In this document: positions 43,538-52,759 of the stretch, one piece after another
Position numbering within the stretch: the stretch's first letter is position 1
How the letters are laid out: every line of letters starts with the position of its first letter
Assembly: GCF_009909185.1 (NCBI RefSeq)
Contig: NZ_JAAAMV010000010.1
Coordinates: 117,558 to 181,557 of the forward strand
Source: Paenibacillus glycinis
Lineage (GTDB): Bacteria > Bacillota > Bacilli > Paenibacillales > Paenibacillaceae
Reading direction: 5' to 3'
Length of the DNA stretch: 64,000 bases
The notes under the pieces: generated by a model
Told to the model about the DNA's origin: nothing
The model's input: the letters and a program-made list of their open reading frames with translations, nothing else
Databases searched by the model: none
Position numbers and translations under genes: made by a program

Positions 43538-45127
43538 CTAAGGCGCGGGTTTATGCGGGGGGTGGTTTTTTTGCCGTTTCCGGTTATTGGGACTGACCAG
43601 ACGGGGACGGGTCAGCAGCGCCCATTGGGGAAGACGGAAGATATTGTCCTTCTGGTCCTCGATGATAAACGGCGCGAACGGCGCCAAGTAGGGGACGCCG
43701 AACGAACGCAGGCTGCAGAGGTGCAGCACCATGACGATCGTGCCGACGAGTATGCCGTACAGGCCGAACGACGCGGCCAGCATCATATAGATGAACCGGA
43801 TCATCCGCACGGAGATGCCCATGTTGTACGACGGAATGACGAAGTTGGAAATGGCCGTGATCGATACGACGATGACCATGGCCGGCCCGACCAGTCCGGC
43901 GTCCACCGCGGCCTGCCCGATGACGAGCGCGCCGACGATCGACACGGCCTGGCCGATCGTCCGCGGCATGCGGACCCCGGCTTCCCGCAGAATCTCGAAG
44001 GTCACTTCCATGATGATCGCTTCGATGAAGGCGGGGAACGGAATGCCTTCCCGCTGCGCCATGATGCTGATGAGCAGCGGGGTCGGAATCATCTCCTGAT
44101 GGAACGTCGTGATGGCGATGTACGCGGAAGGCCCGAACAGGGCAATGAACAGGCACACGTAGCGCAGGATGCGGAGCAGCGATCCGATATCCGCGCGCTG
44201 ATAGTAGTCCTCCGGCGTTTGCATGAAATGCGTGAAGAGGGCGGGCACCAGGAGAACAAACGGCGTCCCGTCCACGAAGATGGCGACGCGCCCTTCCAGC
44301 AGGCCGCCCGCTATCGCATCCGGGCGTTCCGAATGGTAGATCGTCGGAAACGGCGAATACGAATCGTCTTGGATGAGCTCCTCGATATAGCCGCTTTCCA
44401 AGATGGCGTCGATGTCGATGCGGTCCATCCGCGCGCGGACCTCGTCCACGACTTTGTCGTTCACGGTCCCTTTGATGAACATGAGGGAAACGTCCGTTTT
44501 GGTTACATCGCCGATCTGCCTCGTTTCCATCCATAGGTTGCGATCCTTGATCTTCCTGCGAACGAGGGCGGTATTCGTGCGCAAGGTCTCGGAGAACCCC
44601 TCGCGAGGGCCCCGCACGACGGTTTGCGACGAAGGCTCGGTCACGCCCCGGTCGGTAAAATCGCGGGTATCGGCGACGATTCCTTCGGCGAATCCGTCTA
44701 CCAGAATGGCGGTATCGCCCGATAAAACCGCATGCAGCAGCGTATCGAAGTCGGACGCGCCGTGCATGTCGCCGATGGTCAATACGTAGTCCCGAAGGAG
44801 CTGCAGGGGATTGGTCTCTTCGGGGTGCTCGATGGCTTTCCGCGTCTCGTTGTCGTCCTTCAGCAGCGAATCCAGCAGCGCCTGCGGATTGGCCAGCCCG
44901 TCGATATACACGATCGCGGTCCGGCAGAGCCGGCGGTTCGCGGTGATCGTAAACTGCCGAATGACCAGATCCGTGCTGTTGCCGAGGCCGGCATCGATGA
45001 AGCGCAAATTGTCTTCCAGCGTATCTTTTAACGCATTCGCGGTTTTGTTCGTGTCGCTTTCCAGCGATTTGTGGCGGCCGGTACCTCTTTTATGCATTTT
45101 TTTCATCGCCTCGTAAAAGGAAACCAT
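43538..45127 (-). CDS. Spore germination GerAA-type protein
   Basis: The A subunit of the germinant receptor. The 529 residues have a soluble N-terminal half (DTLEDNLRFIDAGLGNSTDL, then GDTAILVDGFAEG, then GPREGFSETLRTN) and a C-terminal half with four to five membrane helices (LRYVCLFIALFGPSAYIAIT, PFPAFIEAIIMEVTFEILRE). ATG at 45127 is chosen, with GGGTGG 6 bases upstream; an in-frame GTG at 45136 is possible. It is the first gene of the operon, transcribed in the forespore by analogy; no clear sigma-G promoter was picked out. Confidence 0.93.
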   Translation of the reverse strand: MVSFYEAMKKMHKRGTGRHKSLESDTNKTANALKDTLEDNLRFIDAGLGNSTDLVIRQFTITANRRLCRTAIVYIDGLANPQALLDSLLKDDNETRKAIEHPEETNPLQLLRDYVLTIGDMHGASDFDTLLHAVLSGDTAILVDGFAEGIVADTRDFTDRGVTEPSSQTVVRGPREGFSETLRTNTALVRRKIKDRNLWMETRQIGDVTKTDVSLMFIKGTVNDKVVDEVRARMDRIDIDAILESGYIEELIQDDSYSPFPTIYHSERPDAIAGGLLEGRVAIFVDGTPFVLLVPALFTHFMQTPEDYYQRADIGSLLRILRYVCLFIALFGPSAYIAITTFHQEMIPTPLLISIMAQREGIPFPAFIEAIIMEVTFEILREAGVRMPRTIGQAVSIVGALVIGQAAVDAGLVGPAMVIVVSITAISNFVIPSYNMGISVRMIRFIYMMLAASFGLYGILVGTIVMVLHLCSLRSFGVPYLAPFAPFIIEDQKDNIFRLPQWALLTRPRLVSPNNRKRQKNHPPHKPAP

Positions 45128-45306
45128 GCTGACCACCCGGATGTTGTACTTTTTACCACTATCTCCATATACGGGGTATTTAAAACCCCGTCGAGCGGGC
45201 GGGGACCGCGATTTCGGCCGGGCCGGCCTCGCCGGTCTGCGGTGGGCGGGAAGCGGTTGGCTCGGATGCGGATTGGCAATAGTGTAGTTGAAGGGAGGCG
45301 CGGCGG

Positions 45307-46014
45307 TTGAACGCTTACGCGGATGTGTTTCTCAGGTCGGTCGCAGCCATTTTGCTGCTCCTGCTGATCGCCAAAATGCTCGGCAAACAAACGGTGTCGA
45401 ACATGACGTTCCTGGACTTTGTCACGGGCATCACGCTGGGGTCCATCGCGGGCAACCTGGCGTTTAATCTGAAGATCAAAGCGATTTACATGGTGCTGGC
45501 ACTCATCGTAACGGGCGTGACGTCGCTCTTGCTGGCCGTCGTTGCCTTGAAGAACCGCAAGCTGCGCAGCTGGATCTCCGGCTCTCCGACCGTGCTCGTC
45601 GAGGGCGGGAAAATTCTCGAGGGCAACATGAAGAAGGTCAGATATACGCTGGATTCCTTGGATCAGGCGCTGCGGGAGCAAGGAATCTTCAACATCGACG
45701 AGGCGGAATACGTCGTGTTCGAGGATAACGGCATGTTATCCGTGCTGAAGAAGGACGATTATCAGGTCGCCACCAAGAAAGACCTGAAGCTGCAGGTCAA
45801 AGAGCTGTCGTTTCCCGTCGAGCTGGTCATGGACGGTCTGCTGCTGGAGCGCAACCTGGCGATGAACGGCTTGACGAAGGAATGGCTGGAGCGCGAGCTC
45901 GCCCGCAGGGGGAAACGGCTGTCCGACGTGTTCTATGCGGTAAGGGGCACGCATCGGCAGCTGTTCTTCGACTATTACGAGGATCGCATCCAACAGCCGA
46001 TCGACAAGGAATAA
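45307..46014 (+). CDS. DUF421/YetF-family membrane protein
   Basis: A 235-residue protein with three N-terminal helices (SVAAILLLLLIAKMLGKQTV, MTFLDFVTGITLGSIAGNLA, AIYMVLALIVTGVTSLLLAV) and two YetF soluble domains (SWISGSPTVLVEGGKILEGN, then LDQALREQGIFNIDEAEYVV). The family is common in Bacillus spore formers (YetF, YrbG, YdfS), and some members are linked to spore germination or membrane remodelling. The TTG start has GGGAGG 8 bases upstream. It is divergent from the ger operon. Confidence 0.9.
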   Translation: MNAYADVFLRSVAAILLLLLIAKMLGKQTVSNMTFLDFVTGITLGSIAGNLAFNLKIKAIYMVLALIVTGVTSLLLAVVALKNRKLRSWISGSPTVLVEGGKILEGNMKKVRYTLDSLDQALREQGIFNIDEAEYVVFEDNGMLSVLKKDDYQVATKKDLKLQVKELSFPVELVMDGLLLERNLAMNGLTKEWLERELARRGKRLSDVFYAVRGTHRQLFFDYYEDRIQQPIDKE

Positions 46015-46152
46015 GAGCCGGGCGCCCCGCGCTTCGGACGCTTTCGGAAGAGCCTTGCAAGCAGTCGGACGCCGCCGAGATAGAGGACTTTGCGGCCGCG
46101 GATCGAATATATAGCTTGTCGAGCCAAAACTTTTTCGGAGGTGTCTTGTCTT

Positions 46153-47169
46153 ATGAAAGCGCTATTTATCGGGGGAACCGGCATCATCAGTTCCGCCATC
46201 ACCACGCAGTTGGCGGAAGCCGGATGCGAGCTGTATCTGCTCAATCGCGGCACGCGAAACGGAAACCTGCCGGACAACGTGAAGCTGCTGCAAGCGGATA
46301 TCAACGACGAAGCGCGCGTCGCGGAGCTGATTCGCGAGCTGGACTTCGATGTCGTCGCGGACTTTATCGCCTTCCGTCCGGAGCAGCTGGAACGGGACTT
46401 CCGGCTGTTCAACGGCAAAACGAAGCAGTTCGTCTTCATCAGCTCCGCTTCCGCCTACCAGAAGCCGCTGTCCGATTACCGCGTATCCGAAAGCACGCCG
46501 CTGGCCAATCCGTACTGGGAGTATTCCCGCAACAAGATCGCATGCGAGGATTATCTGATGAAGCAGTACCGGGAGCACCGCTTCCCGATTACGATCGTGC
46601 GGCCGAGCCACACCTATGACGAACGGTCCATCCCGCTCGGCGTGCATGGCCGGAACGGCTCCTGGCAGGTCGCCAAGCGGATGCTGGCGAACAAGCCCGT
46701 CATCATTCACGGCGACGGCACGTCCCTCTGGACGATGACGCACAACGCCGATTTTGCCAAAGGCTTCATCGGGCTCATGGGCAACCTTCACGCGATCGGG
46801 GAATCCGTCCAGATCACGTCCGACGAGACGCTGACCTGGAACCAGATCTACGAAGCGATCGCGGACGCGCTCGGCGTCAAGCTGCAGGCGGTCCACGTCG
46901 CCTCTTCGTTCCTGGCGGCATGCAGCACGGAGGACTACACCGGCGGGTTGATCGGCGACAAGGCGAATTCCGTCGTGTTCGACAACGCCAAGCTGAAGCG
47001 GCTGGTGCCCGGCTTCGTCGCGACGACGCGCTTCGATCAGGGGATCAAGCAGACGGTGGACTACATTCTGGCGCATCCCGAGCACCAGAAGGAAGATCCG
47101 GCGTTCGACCAGTGGTGCGATCGCGTCATCGATGCCTTGAACGGGGCGATCGCGTCGGTCAAGGGATAA
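46153..47169 (+). CDS. NAD-dependent epimerase/dehydratase family protein
   Basis: An extended SDR of 338 residues. The start MKALFIGGTGIISSAITTQL holds the NAD-binding GGTGxxS motif. SSASAYQKP marks the active-site strand. The catalytic Tyr-Lys region reads YSRNKIACEDYLM, and PFxI-type substrate domain follows (RPSHTYDERS). Nucleotide-sugar or isoflavone-reductase-like substrates are possible. ATG at 46153 has GGAGGT upstream with about 10 bases spacing; the frame is open further 5' without homology. A terminator follows. Confidence 0.88.
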   Translation: MKALFIGGTGIISSAITTQLAEAGCELYLLNRGTRNGNLPDNVKLLQADINDEARVAELIRELDFDVVADFIAFRPEQLERDFRLFNGKTKQFVFISSASAYQKPLSDYRVSESTPLANPYWEYSRNKIACEDYLMKQYREHRFPITIVRPSHTYDERSIPLGVHGRNGSWQVAKRMLANKPVIIHGDGTSLWTMTHNADFAKGFIGLMGNLHAIGESVQITSDETLTWNQIYEAIADALGVKLQAVHVASSFLAACSTEDYTGGLIGDKANSVVFDNAKLKRLVPGFVATTRFDQGIKQTVDYILAHPEHQKEDPAFDQWCDRVIDALNGAIASVKG

Positions 47170-47189
47170 TCCGGGTTGGTTGCGGGAGA

Positions 47190-47218
47190 AGCCGTCTTCG
47201 GCCGAAGACGGCTTTTTT
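47190..47218 (+). terminator. Terminator after the epimerase gene
   Basis: AGCCGTCTTC (47190-47199) pairs perfectly with GAAGACGGCT (47204-47213) around GGCC, then six T. Confidence 0.95.
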
Positions 47219-47289
47219 GCCGATTTCCTTGACGGCCGCTCCGCCCTATAATGGAGCCCTATCCTAAAATCGAAAGGAGCGGTGAAGAC

Positions 47290-47856
47290 ATGCGGAATAC
47301 CATCACCGTCGAGATCGTGCAGGACGGGAACATCGAACCGTGCCGGGAGCTGTGCAACGAGCTGATGGCTTTTCAGAAATCGCGGGCGACGCTGGCGCCG
47401 GAGCTGTTCGACGCGATGAACTTCGACACGCGAATGAAGCGAAGCTACGCGAGCGCGCTGGAGAGCCAAGTGATCCTCGTGAAGGACGACGGCGTTCCCG
47501 TGGGATACGCCTTCTCGACGATCGACAACATCGCGCGCAGCAAGCATGCATATCCGGACTGGGCGCCCCGCGCCGAAGGCAGCCAAGGCTTCTATCCGGA
47601 TTGGGACGATCTGCCGGACAAGGTCGGCTGCTTGAACAATTTGTACCTCCGCGACGGCTACCGCCATCTGGGGCTCGGCTCCAAACTGTTCGGGATGGCG
47701 ATGGAATGGCTGGATAGCTTCTCCGACGTGGACGTTATCTTTATATTCGTGTCGAACGGCAACGAGGCGGCGCTGGACTTCTACCTCGGCCGCGGGTTTG
47801 CGTTCAGCCATGACGTGTTCGGGGGATTTATCAAGACGACGTACAAGCGCCGCTAG
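47290..47856 (+). CDS. GNAT family N-acetyltransferase
   Basis: A single GNAT domain of 188 residues. VGCLNNLYLRDGYRHLGLGS is strand 4 plus acetyl-CoA motif A, then VIFIFVSNGNEAALDFYLGR is motif B with the FYxxxGF pattern. ATG at 47290 follows AAAGGAGCGG. The substrate is unknown. It is unrelated in layout to the two-domain GNAT of the NHLP locus. Confidence 0.88.
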   Translation: MRNTITVEIVQDGNIEPCRELCNELMAFQKSRATLAPELFDAMNFDTRMKRSYASALESQVILVKDDGVPVGYAFSTIDNIARSKHAYPDWAPRAEGSQGFYPDWDDLPDKVGCLNNLYLRDGYRHLGLGSKLFGMAMEWLDSFSDVDVIFIFVSNGNEAALDFYLGRGFAFSHDVFGGFIKTTYKRR

Positions 47857-47891
47857 GGGTAGCGCATGAACGGGCGGACAGGAGTTGAACC

Positions 47892-48476
47892 ATGACGACA
47901 TCAAATGACCGGGACGAAGCCTTGGGCCGGTTCCTCAGCCTGGTGCTGCGCCATAACCCCGCCGCGGCCGGCATTCGGCTGGACGCGAACGGCTAGGCTG
48001 ACGTGGGGGAACTGCTTGCCGGGTGCAAGCAGGCGGGCAAGGCACTCGACCTGGAGACGCTGGAGCGGATCGTTCGGGAGAACGACAAGCAGCGTTATCG
48101 ATTCAATGCGGACCGAAGCAAGATCCGCGCGAACCAAGGGCATTCCTTGTCCGTCGACGTGGAGCTGAAGGAAGCCGTCCCGCCCGAAGCGTTGTATCAC
48201 GGCACGGTGCAGCGGTTTCTCGAGAACATTCAAGCGGAGGGCATTCGGAAGCGATCGCGCCAGCACGTGCATCTGTCGGCGGATATCCGCACCGCGGTCA
48301 ACGTCGGGGATCGCCGCGGCGAGGCGATCGTGCTGAGGATAGACGCTTCGGCGATGCATCGCGACGGCCATCGGTTCCACCTCTCGGAGAACGGCGTATG
48401 GCTGTGCGATGTCGTGCCGTGGCAGTATGTCGCCGTTCTGGATGAAGACAGGCAGGAGCAAGGCGAGCGGCGGTAG
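47892..48476 (+). pseudogene. kptA: RNA 2'-phosphotransferase (KptA/Tpt1) broken by an in-frame amber codon
   Basis: KptA/Tpt1 moves the 2'-phosphate of RNA to NAD. The reading frame from ATG 47892 gives LGRFLSLVLRHNPAAAGIRL, then DANG, then TAG at 47994-47996, then ADVGELL. The family reads DENGWA here, so a conserved Trp codon TGG has become TAG by one base. Downstream the frame is intact for 160 residues, with LYHGTVQRFL and SRQHVHLSAD catalytic motifs. Without suppression or a restart at GTG 48003, which loses the first catalytic Arg/His block, no active enzyme is made. A sequencing error at one base is the main alternative. Confidence 0.85.
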
Positions 48477-48626
48477 ACGGACCATTTCATGCGTGGTTGC
48501 ATGCGATTCGGCGAGTCCTGCTGGAGCGTTTCGCGAGAACTGCGGGAATCGCGGCAGCTTCCAGCGGAATAAGACCGGGAATGCCCGGACCAGCCCAGCC
48601 TTCGTGCACCCTCGGCGAAGCAGCAA

Positions 48627-48650
48627 AAAGGACCTCGCCCGAGGTCCTTT
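48627..48650. terminator. Bidirectional terminator between kptA and the HxlR gene
   Basis: AAAGGACCTC pairs with GAGGTCCTTT around GCCC, with T-rich tails on both strands. The minus-strand gene's stop codon overlaps its edge. Confidence 0.88.
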
Positions 48651-49015
48651 TACTGGTTTGCGCGGTCAGCCGTGCTTTGCTGCCGATACGTCTCGCCCCA
48701 TTGCTTCATCGCGAGAATGATCGGCTTCAGCGTCATGCCGAACGCGGTCAGCGAATACTCCACTTTGGGCGGCACCTGCTGGTACACTTCCCGGTGAACG
48801 ATCCCGTCCTCCTCGAGCTCCCGGAGCTGCAGGGTGAGCATGCGCTGCGTTATGGCCGGGCAGATCTTGCGCAGCTCGTTGAAACGCTTGCGGCCATCGA
48901 TGAGATGATAGAGCAAGACGCCCTTCCATTTTCCGCCGATGATCTCGAGCGTAAACTCCACGGGACAGCCTTCCCCGCAGGCGTCTTCCCCGAATCGCCT
49001 TGTATGGGCATCCAT
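48650..49015 (-). CDS. HxlR-family transcriptional regulator
   Basis: A 121-residue winged-helix regulator. The family signature [20 protein letters not shown] includes the conserved N-terminal cysteine used for redox or quinone sensing in YodB/HypR-type members. [20 protein letters not shown] is the DNA-binding helix, then [13 protein letters not shown] and [12 protein letters not shown] at 49015 follows GGCGGTGG. It is divergent from an oxidoreductase gene that it probably controls from the shared 124-base intergenic region. Confidence 0.92.
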   Translation of the reverse strand: MDAHTRRFGEDACGEGCPVEFTLEIIGGKWKGVLLYHLIDGRKRFNELRKICPAITQRMLTLQLRELEEDGIVHREVYQQVPPKVEYSLTAFGMTLKPIILAMKQWGETYRQQSTADRANQ

Positions 49016-49036
49016 GGGCCTGTCCACCGCCTTTAC

Positions 49037-49054
49037 AGTATATAAATCGATACT
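49037..49054. promoter_or_regulatory. Candidate HxlR operator
   Basis: The inverted half-sites AGTAT (49037-49041) and ATACT (49050-49054) lie between the divergent genes, 22 bases before the HxlR start codon. Confidence 0.4.
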
Positions 49055-49139
49055 ATACAACAAGAATGTGCGTACTTACGCAATGCGATCTTATCACATA
49101 TAATCATGTCATGGATAGTCATTCGAAAGGACTGAGGAT

Positions 49140-50168
49140 ATGACGCAAATGAAAGGCATCGGAATCTACCGGTATTTGCCGATCGACGATCCCGAAAGCC
49201 TGCAAGATGTCGTCGTGGAAAAGCCGGTCCCGCAAGGCCGGGATCTGCTCGTGAACGTCAAGGCCGTCTCCGTGAACCCCGTGGACGCCAAGGTGCGCGC
49301 GCCCAAGGATCGGACGGAAGCCTCTCCGCGCGTGCTCGGATGGGATGCCGCGGGCGTAGTCGAGGCGGTTGGGGACGACTGCACGCTGTTCAAGCCGGGG
49401 GATGCAGTGTATTACGCGGGCAGCATCGCGCGCGCAGGCAGCAACAGCGAGTTCCAGCTCGTCGACGAACGGATCGTCGGCCGGAAGCCGCTTAACCTCG
49501 ACTTCGCGGAGGCCGCTGCGCTTCCGTTGACGGCGATCACCGCATGGGAAGGCCTGTTCGACAGATTGGCCGTCTCCCGGGACCGGGAACGGAACGCGGG
49601 CAAGACGATTCTGATCATCGGCGCGGCGGGCGGCGTCGGCTCGATCGCGACGCAGATCGCCAAGGACGCGGGACTGACCGTGATCGGGACGGCGTCCAGG
49701 CCGGAATCGGCGCAGTGGGCCCGCGACCACGGGGCCGACCACATCATCGATCATCGCCAGCCGTTCGCGGCGCAGCTGCAGGCGTTGGGATTCGCGCATG
49801 TCGATTATATCTTCTGCTTGAATCTGACGGAGCAGCACTGGGCGAACATGGCCGAAGCGATCGCGCCCCAAGGGAAGATCTGCTCGATCGTCGAGACGGC
49901 CGAGCTGCTCGATCTTACCCTGCTGAAGAATAAGAGCGTCACGTTCGCATGGGAATTGATGTTCACCCGCGCGTTGTACCAAACGCCGGACATGATCGAG
50001 CAGCACCGGCTGCTGAATCAGGTGGCGGACAAGCTGGAGTCCGGCGAGCTGCGGACGACGCTGACCGAACGCATGGCGCCGATCAACGCGGCCAACCTGC
50101 GCAAGGCGCACGCGAAGGTGGAGTCCGGCAGCACCATCGGCAAGATCGTCCTGGAGCGCTTCGAGTAA
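49140..50168 (+). CDS. Zinc-type alcohol dehydrogenase/quinone oxidoreductase family protein
   Basis: A 342-residue MDR-superfamily oxidoreductase of the ZADH1/YogA type. The GroES-like half has VNVKAVSVNPVDAKVRAP and VLGWDAAGVVEAVG. The NADPH-binding half has ILIIGAAGGVGSIATQIAKD. Zinc-ligand cysteines are absent, so it is a zinc-free reductase, probably acting on quinones or enones. This fits control by the divergent HxlR regulator. A terminator follows at 50236. Confidence 0.9.
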   Translation: MTQMKGIGIYRYLPIDDPESLQDVVVEKPVPQGRDLLVNVKAVSVNPVDAKVRAPKDRTEASPRVLGWDAAGVVEAVGDDCTLFKPGDAVYYAGSIARAGSNSEFQLVDERIVGRKPLNLDFAEAAALPLTAITAWEGLFDRLAVSRDRERNAGKTILIIGAAGGVGSIATQIAKDAGLTVIGTASRPESAQWARDHGADHIIDHRQPFAAQLQALGFAHVDYIFCLNLTEQHWANMAEAIAPQGKICSIVETAELLDLTLLKNKSVTFAWELMFTRALYQTPDMIEQHRLLNQVADKLESGELRTTLTERMAPINAANLRKAHAKVESGSTIGKIVLERFE

Positions 50169-50235
50169 CGCGGTCGCGGACGATAGTGCGGAATCATGGG
50201 CATCCGCCCATAGACATAGCTCCAGACAGCCTGAA

Positions 50236-50268
50236 AGCGAAAATCCCCCGGCGGGATTTTCGCTTTTC
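50236..50268 (+). terminator. Terminator after the quinone-oxidoreductase-like gene
   Basis: AGCGAAAATCCC pairs with GGGATTTTCGCT (50253-50264), then TTTCTT. Confidence 0.9.
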
Positions 50269-50380
50269 TTCCTGTTTCTTCCGTTCGCAAAGGTGAAGAA
50301 TCGGCGTCTCAGGCAGAATTTAGCCATGCGTGCACGGGCTTGAACAGGAGACGGGCCGCCCATTTTTGTTTAATTCATAG

Positions 50381-50409
50381 TTGACTTATCGGAATAATCT
50401 ATATACTAT
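50381..50409 (+). promoter_or_regulatory. Promoter of the ssu operon
   Basis: TTGACT (50381-50386) and a -10 region TATACTAT (50402-50409) give a spacing of 15 to 17 bases depending on the hexamer taken. The transcript would have a leader of about 125 bases. Confidence 0.6.
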
Positions 50410-50430
50410 AGAGAAATCAGAATCACGAAG

Positions 50431-50506
50431 CCTACCGGACAGCCGGAGGTTTCCGAGGCCGATACTCCTTGCCTGGAGATCGGACTTTCGGAGACCTCTG
50501 GTTTTT
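50431..50506 (+). promoter_or_regulatory. Leader attenuator upstream of ssuA
   Basis: A long hairpin (arms 50443-50468 and 50475-50501) followed by five T forms a terminator inside the leader, between promoter and ssuA. Its 5' arm CCGGAGG (50443-50449) can instead pair with CCTACCGG (50431-50438), giving a mutually exclusive anti-terminator stem. The architecture suggests transcription attenuation. It does not match an S-box or a T-box that I can recognise. Confidence 0.55.
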
Positions 50507-50539
50507 CGCGTGCCATTCAAACCTAAAGGGGTTTTGTAA

Positions 50540-51571
50540 ATGACAAAAACGACGCAATCCTTAAGGTCATTCCCGTTCATCGTCATCTCGCTGCTCAGTC
50601 TGGTTCTCATCCTGACGGCGTGCGGCGCGAACAGCGCCGGAGAGTCCGCGAATACAGCTAACGATAACGCATCCGCGCCGAACGCATACGCTGCGAGCGA
50701 GCCGGCAAAAGGAGCCAAAGAGGTCCGCATCGGATTCCAAAAATACGGCACGGTCAATATTCTCAAAGCCAAGGGGACCCTGGAAAAACGCTTGGAATCC
50801 GAGGGCTACAAGGTAACCTGGACCGAGTTCCCGGGCGGGCCGCAGCTGCTCGAGGCGCTTAACGTCGGCAGCATCGACATCGGGCATACCGGCGAAGCGC
50901 CGCCGATCTTCGCGCAGGCCGCGGGCGCTCCGCTGGTCTACCTGTCCCACGAGCCCGTAAGTCCGGAAAGCGAAGGCATCCTCGTGCCGAAGGATTCCAA
51001 GATCGCTTCGCTGGGGGACCTGAAAGGGAAGAAGATCGCGCTGAACAAAGGCTCGAACGTTCACTATCTGCTCGTCAAGGCGCTGGAAAAGGCCGGCGTG
51101 GATTACAAGGACGTGACGCCGGTCTTCTTGAAGCCCGGCGATGCGAGGGTCGCCTTCGAGAACGGCAGCGTCGACGCCTGGGTAATCTGGGATCCGTTTC
51201 TGGCGGCGGCGCAAACCGCGACCGGCGCGAAGCTGCTCGCGGACGGCCAAGGCCTCGTGTCGAACATTGAATTCTATCTCGCGGCGCGCCCGTATGCCGA
51301 AGCCAATCAACCGGTCATCGATGCGTTCCTCGACGAGCTGGGGAAAGTAGACGAATGGTCCAAAGCCAATCAGAAGGAAGTGGCGGCGCTGCTCTCGCCG
51401 CAGCTCGGCATCGATGTCCCGTCGCTGGAGATAGCGTCGGCACGAAGAGATTACGGCGTGCTGCCGATCGACGATGCCATCATCGAGGCGCAGCAGCAGA
51501 TCGCCGACGCGTTTCTGAACCTGCAGCTCATTCCGGCGAAGATCAACGTCGAAGACGCGAGGCTGAAGTAA
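50540..51571 (+). CDS. ssuA: Aliphatic sulfonate ABC transporter substrate-binding lipoprotein
   Basis: It captures alkanesulfonates for the SsuBC importer. The 343 residues start with a signal ending LVLILTAC (lipobox LTAC), then an Ala/Asn-rich tether. The SsuA/NrtA-like fold follows: VRIGFQKYGTVNILKAKGTL, GSIDIGHTGEAPPIFAQAAG, KGKKIALNKGSNVHYLLVKA and DAWVIWDPFLAAAQ. It heads the operon ssuA-ssuD-ssuC-ssuB behind an attenuator-like leader. Confidence 0.95.
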   Translation: MTKTTQSLRSFPFIVISLLSLVLILTACGANSAGESANTANDNASAPNAYAASEPAKGAKEVRIGFQKYGTVNILKAKGTLEKRLESEGYKVTWTEFPGGPQLLEALNVGSIDIGHTGEAPPIFAQAAGAPLVYLSHEPVSPESEGILVPKDSKIASLGDLKGKKIALNKGSNVHYLLVKALEKAGVDYKDVTPVFLKPGDARVAFENGSVDAWVIWDPFLAAAQTATGAKLLADGQGLVSNIEFYLAARPYAEANQPVIDAFLDELGKVDEWSKANQKEVAALLSPQLGIDVPSLEIASARRDYGVLPIDDAIIEAQQQIADAFLNLQLIPAKINVEDARLK

Positions 51572-51598
51572 GCCAAACTACAAGCAGAGGTGATGGGA

Positions 51599-52744
51599 AT
51601 GGAAGTATTCTGGTTTATTCCGACACACGGCGACGGACGTTATTTGGGGTCGTCCGAGGGCGCGCGCGCCGTCGATGCCGCGTATATGAGACAAATCGCG
51701 CAGGCTGTGGACCGCTTGGGTTATAGCGGCGTGCTGCTGCCGACGGGAAGCTCGTGCGAGGATGCGTGGGTGGCGGCATCCTCGCTCATCCCGGTAACGG
51801 AGAAGCTCAAGTTCCTCGTCGCGCTCCGGCCGGGCCTCATGTCGCCGACGTTATCCGCCAGAATGGCCGCCACGTTCGACCGCATCTCGGGCGGCAGGCT
51901 GCTCGTCAACGTCGTGACGGGAGGAGATCCGGTGGAGCTGGCGTCGGACGGGTTGTTCCTGGGGCATGACGAGCGTTATGATCTGACCTCGGAGTTTTTG
52001 GATATATGGCGCAGGGAGCTGGCGGGCGAGACCGTCGATTTCGATGGAAAGCACTTGAAAGTGGAAGGCGGCAAAGTGCTGTACCCTCCGGTGCAGAAGC
52101 CGTACCCGCCCCTCTATTTCGGCGGCTCTTCGCCGGCGGCGCAGGAAGTGGCGGCTGACCACATCGACGTGTATCTGACTTGGGGAGAGCCTCCGCAAGA
52201 GGTGGCCGAGAAGCTGGACCAAGTCCGCCGTTTGGCGGCCGAGCGGGGAAGGACGGTGCGGTTCGGCATCCGGCTGCACGTCATCGTCCGCGAGACGTCC
52301 GAGGAAGCGTGGCGCGAGGCGGATCGCTTGATCAGCAAGGTGGACGATTCGGCGATCGCCGCGGCCAAAAAGGTGTTCGCCCGGTACGACTCCGTGGGCC
52401 AACAGCGGATGACCAATCTCCACGGCGGCGACCGGAGCCAGCTGGAGATATATCCGAATCTGTGGGCCGGCGTCGGCCTTGTCCGCGGCGGCGCGGGAAC
52501 GGCGTTGGTGGGCAACCCTGCCGAAGTGTCCGCGCTGATGCGGGAGTACGCGAACCTCGGCATCGAGACGTTTATTTTATCCGGCTATCCGCATCTGGAG
52601 GAAGCCTACCAATTTGCCGAGCTCGTGTTCCCGCTGCTGCCCATTCGGCAGACGCTGCAGGCCGAAGGGCCGACCTCGACCAGTCCGTTCGGAGAGCTGA
52701 TCGCCAATTCGATTAAACCGTCCGAGCGCGCGCCGGTCAGTTAG
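51599..52744 (+). CDS. ssuD: FMNH2-dependent alkanesulfonate monooxygenase
   Basis: It cleaves C1-C14 alkanesulfonates to aldehyde and sulfite with FMNH2 and O2, feeding sulfite to CysJI. From ATG 51599 the protein is 381 residues, the usual SsuD length, and begins [17 protein letters not shown] as in the family. Further motifs are [20 protein letters not shown] and [25 protein letters not shown] lies 6 bases upstream; in-frame GTG 51590 and ATG 51593 are too close to it. No ssuE gene is in the operon, so the FMN reductase must come from elsewhere, possibly the one at 37 kb. Confidence 0.96.
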   Translation: MEVFWFIPTHGDGRYLGSSEGARAVDAAYMRQIAQAVDRLGYSGVLLPTGSSCEDAWVAASSLIPVTEKLKFLVALRPGLMSPTLSARMAATFDRISGGRLLVNVVTGGDPVELASDGLFLGHDERYDLTSEFLDIWRRELAGETVDFDGKHLKVEGGKVLYPPVQKPYPPLYFGGSSPAAQEVAADHIDVYLTWGEPPQEVAEKLDQVRRLAAERGRTVRFGIRLHVIVRETSEEAWREADRLISKVDDSAIAAAKKVFARYDSVGQQRMTNLHGGDRSQLEIYPNLWAGVGLVRGGAGTALVGNPAEVSALMREYANLGIETFILSGYPHLEEAYQFAELVFPLLPIRQTLQAEGPTSTSPFGELIANSIKPSERAPVS

Positions 52745-52759
52745 GGGAGGGCGACGGCC

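Noticed and set aside
46162..47904. 580-codon minus-strand frame across the epimerase and GNAT genes
   Set aside because: It crosses a strong terminator and two real genes and shows no motifs.
50381..50400. CymR-like half-site (TCGGAATAAT) near the ssu promoter
   Set aside because: Only part of the motif fits; I could not support a full CymR operator.
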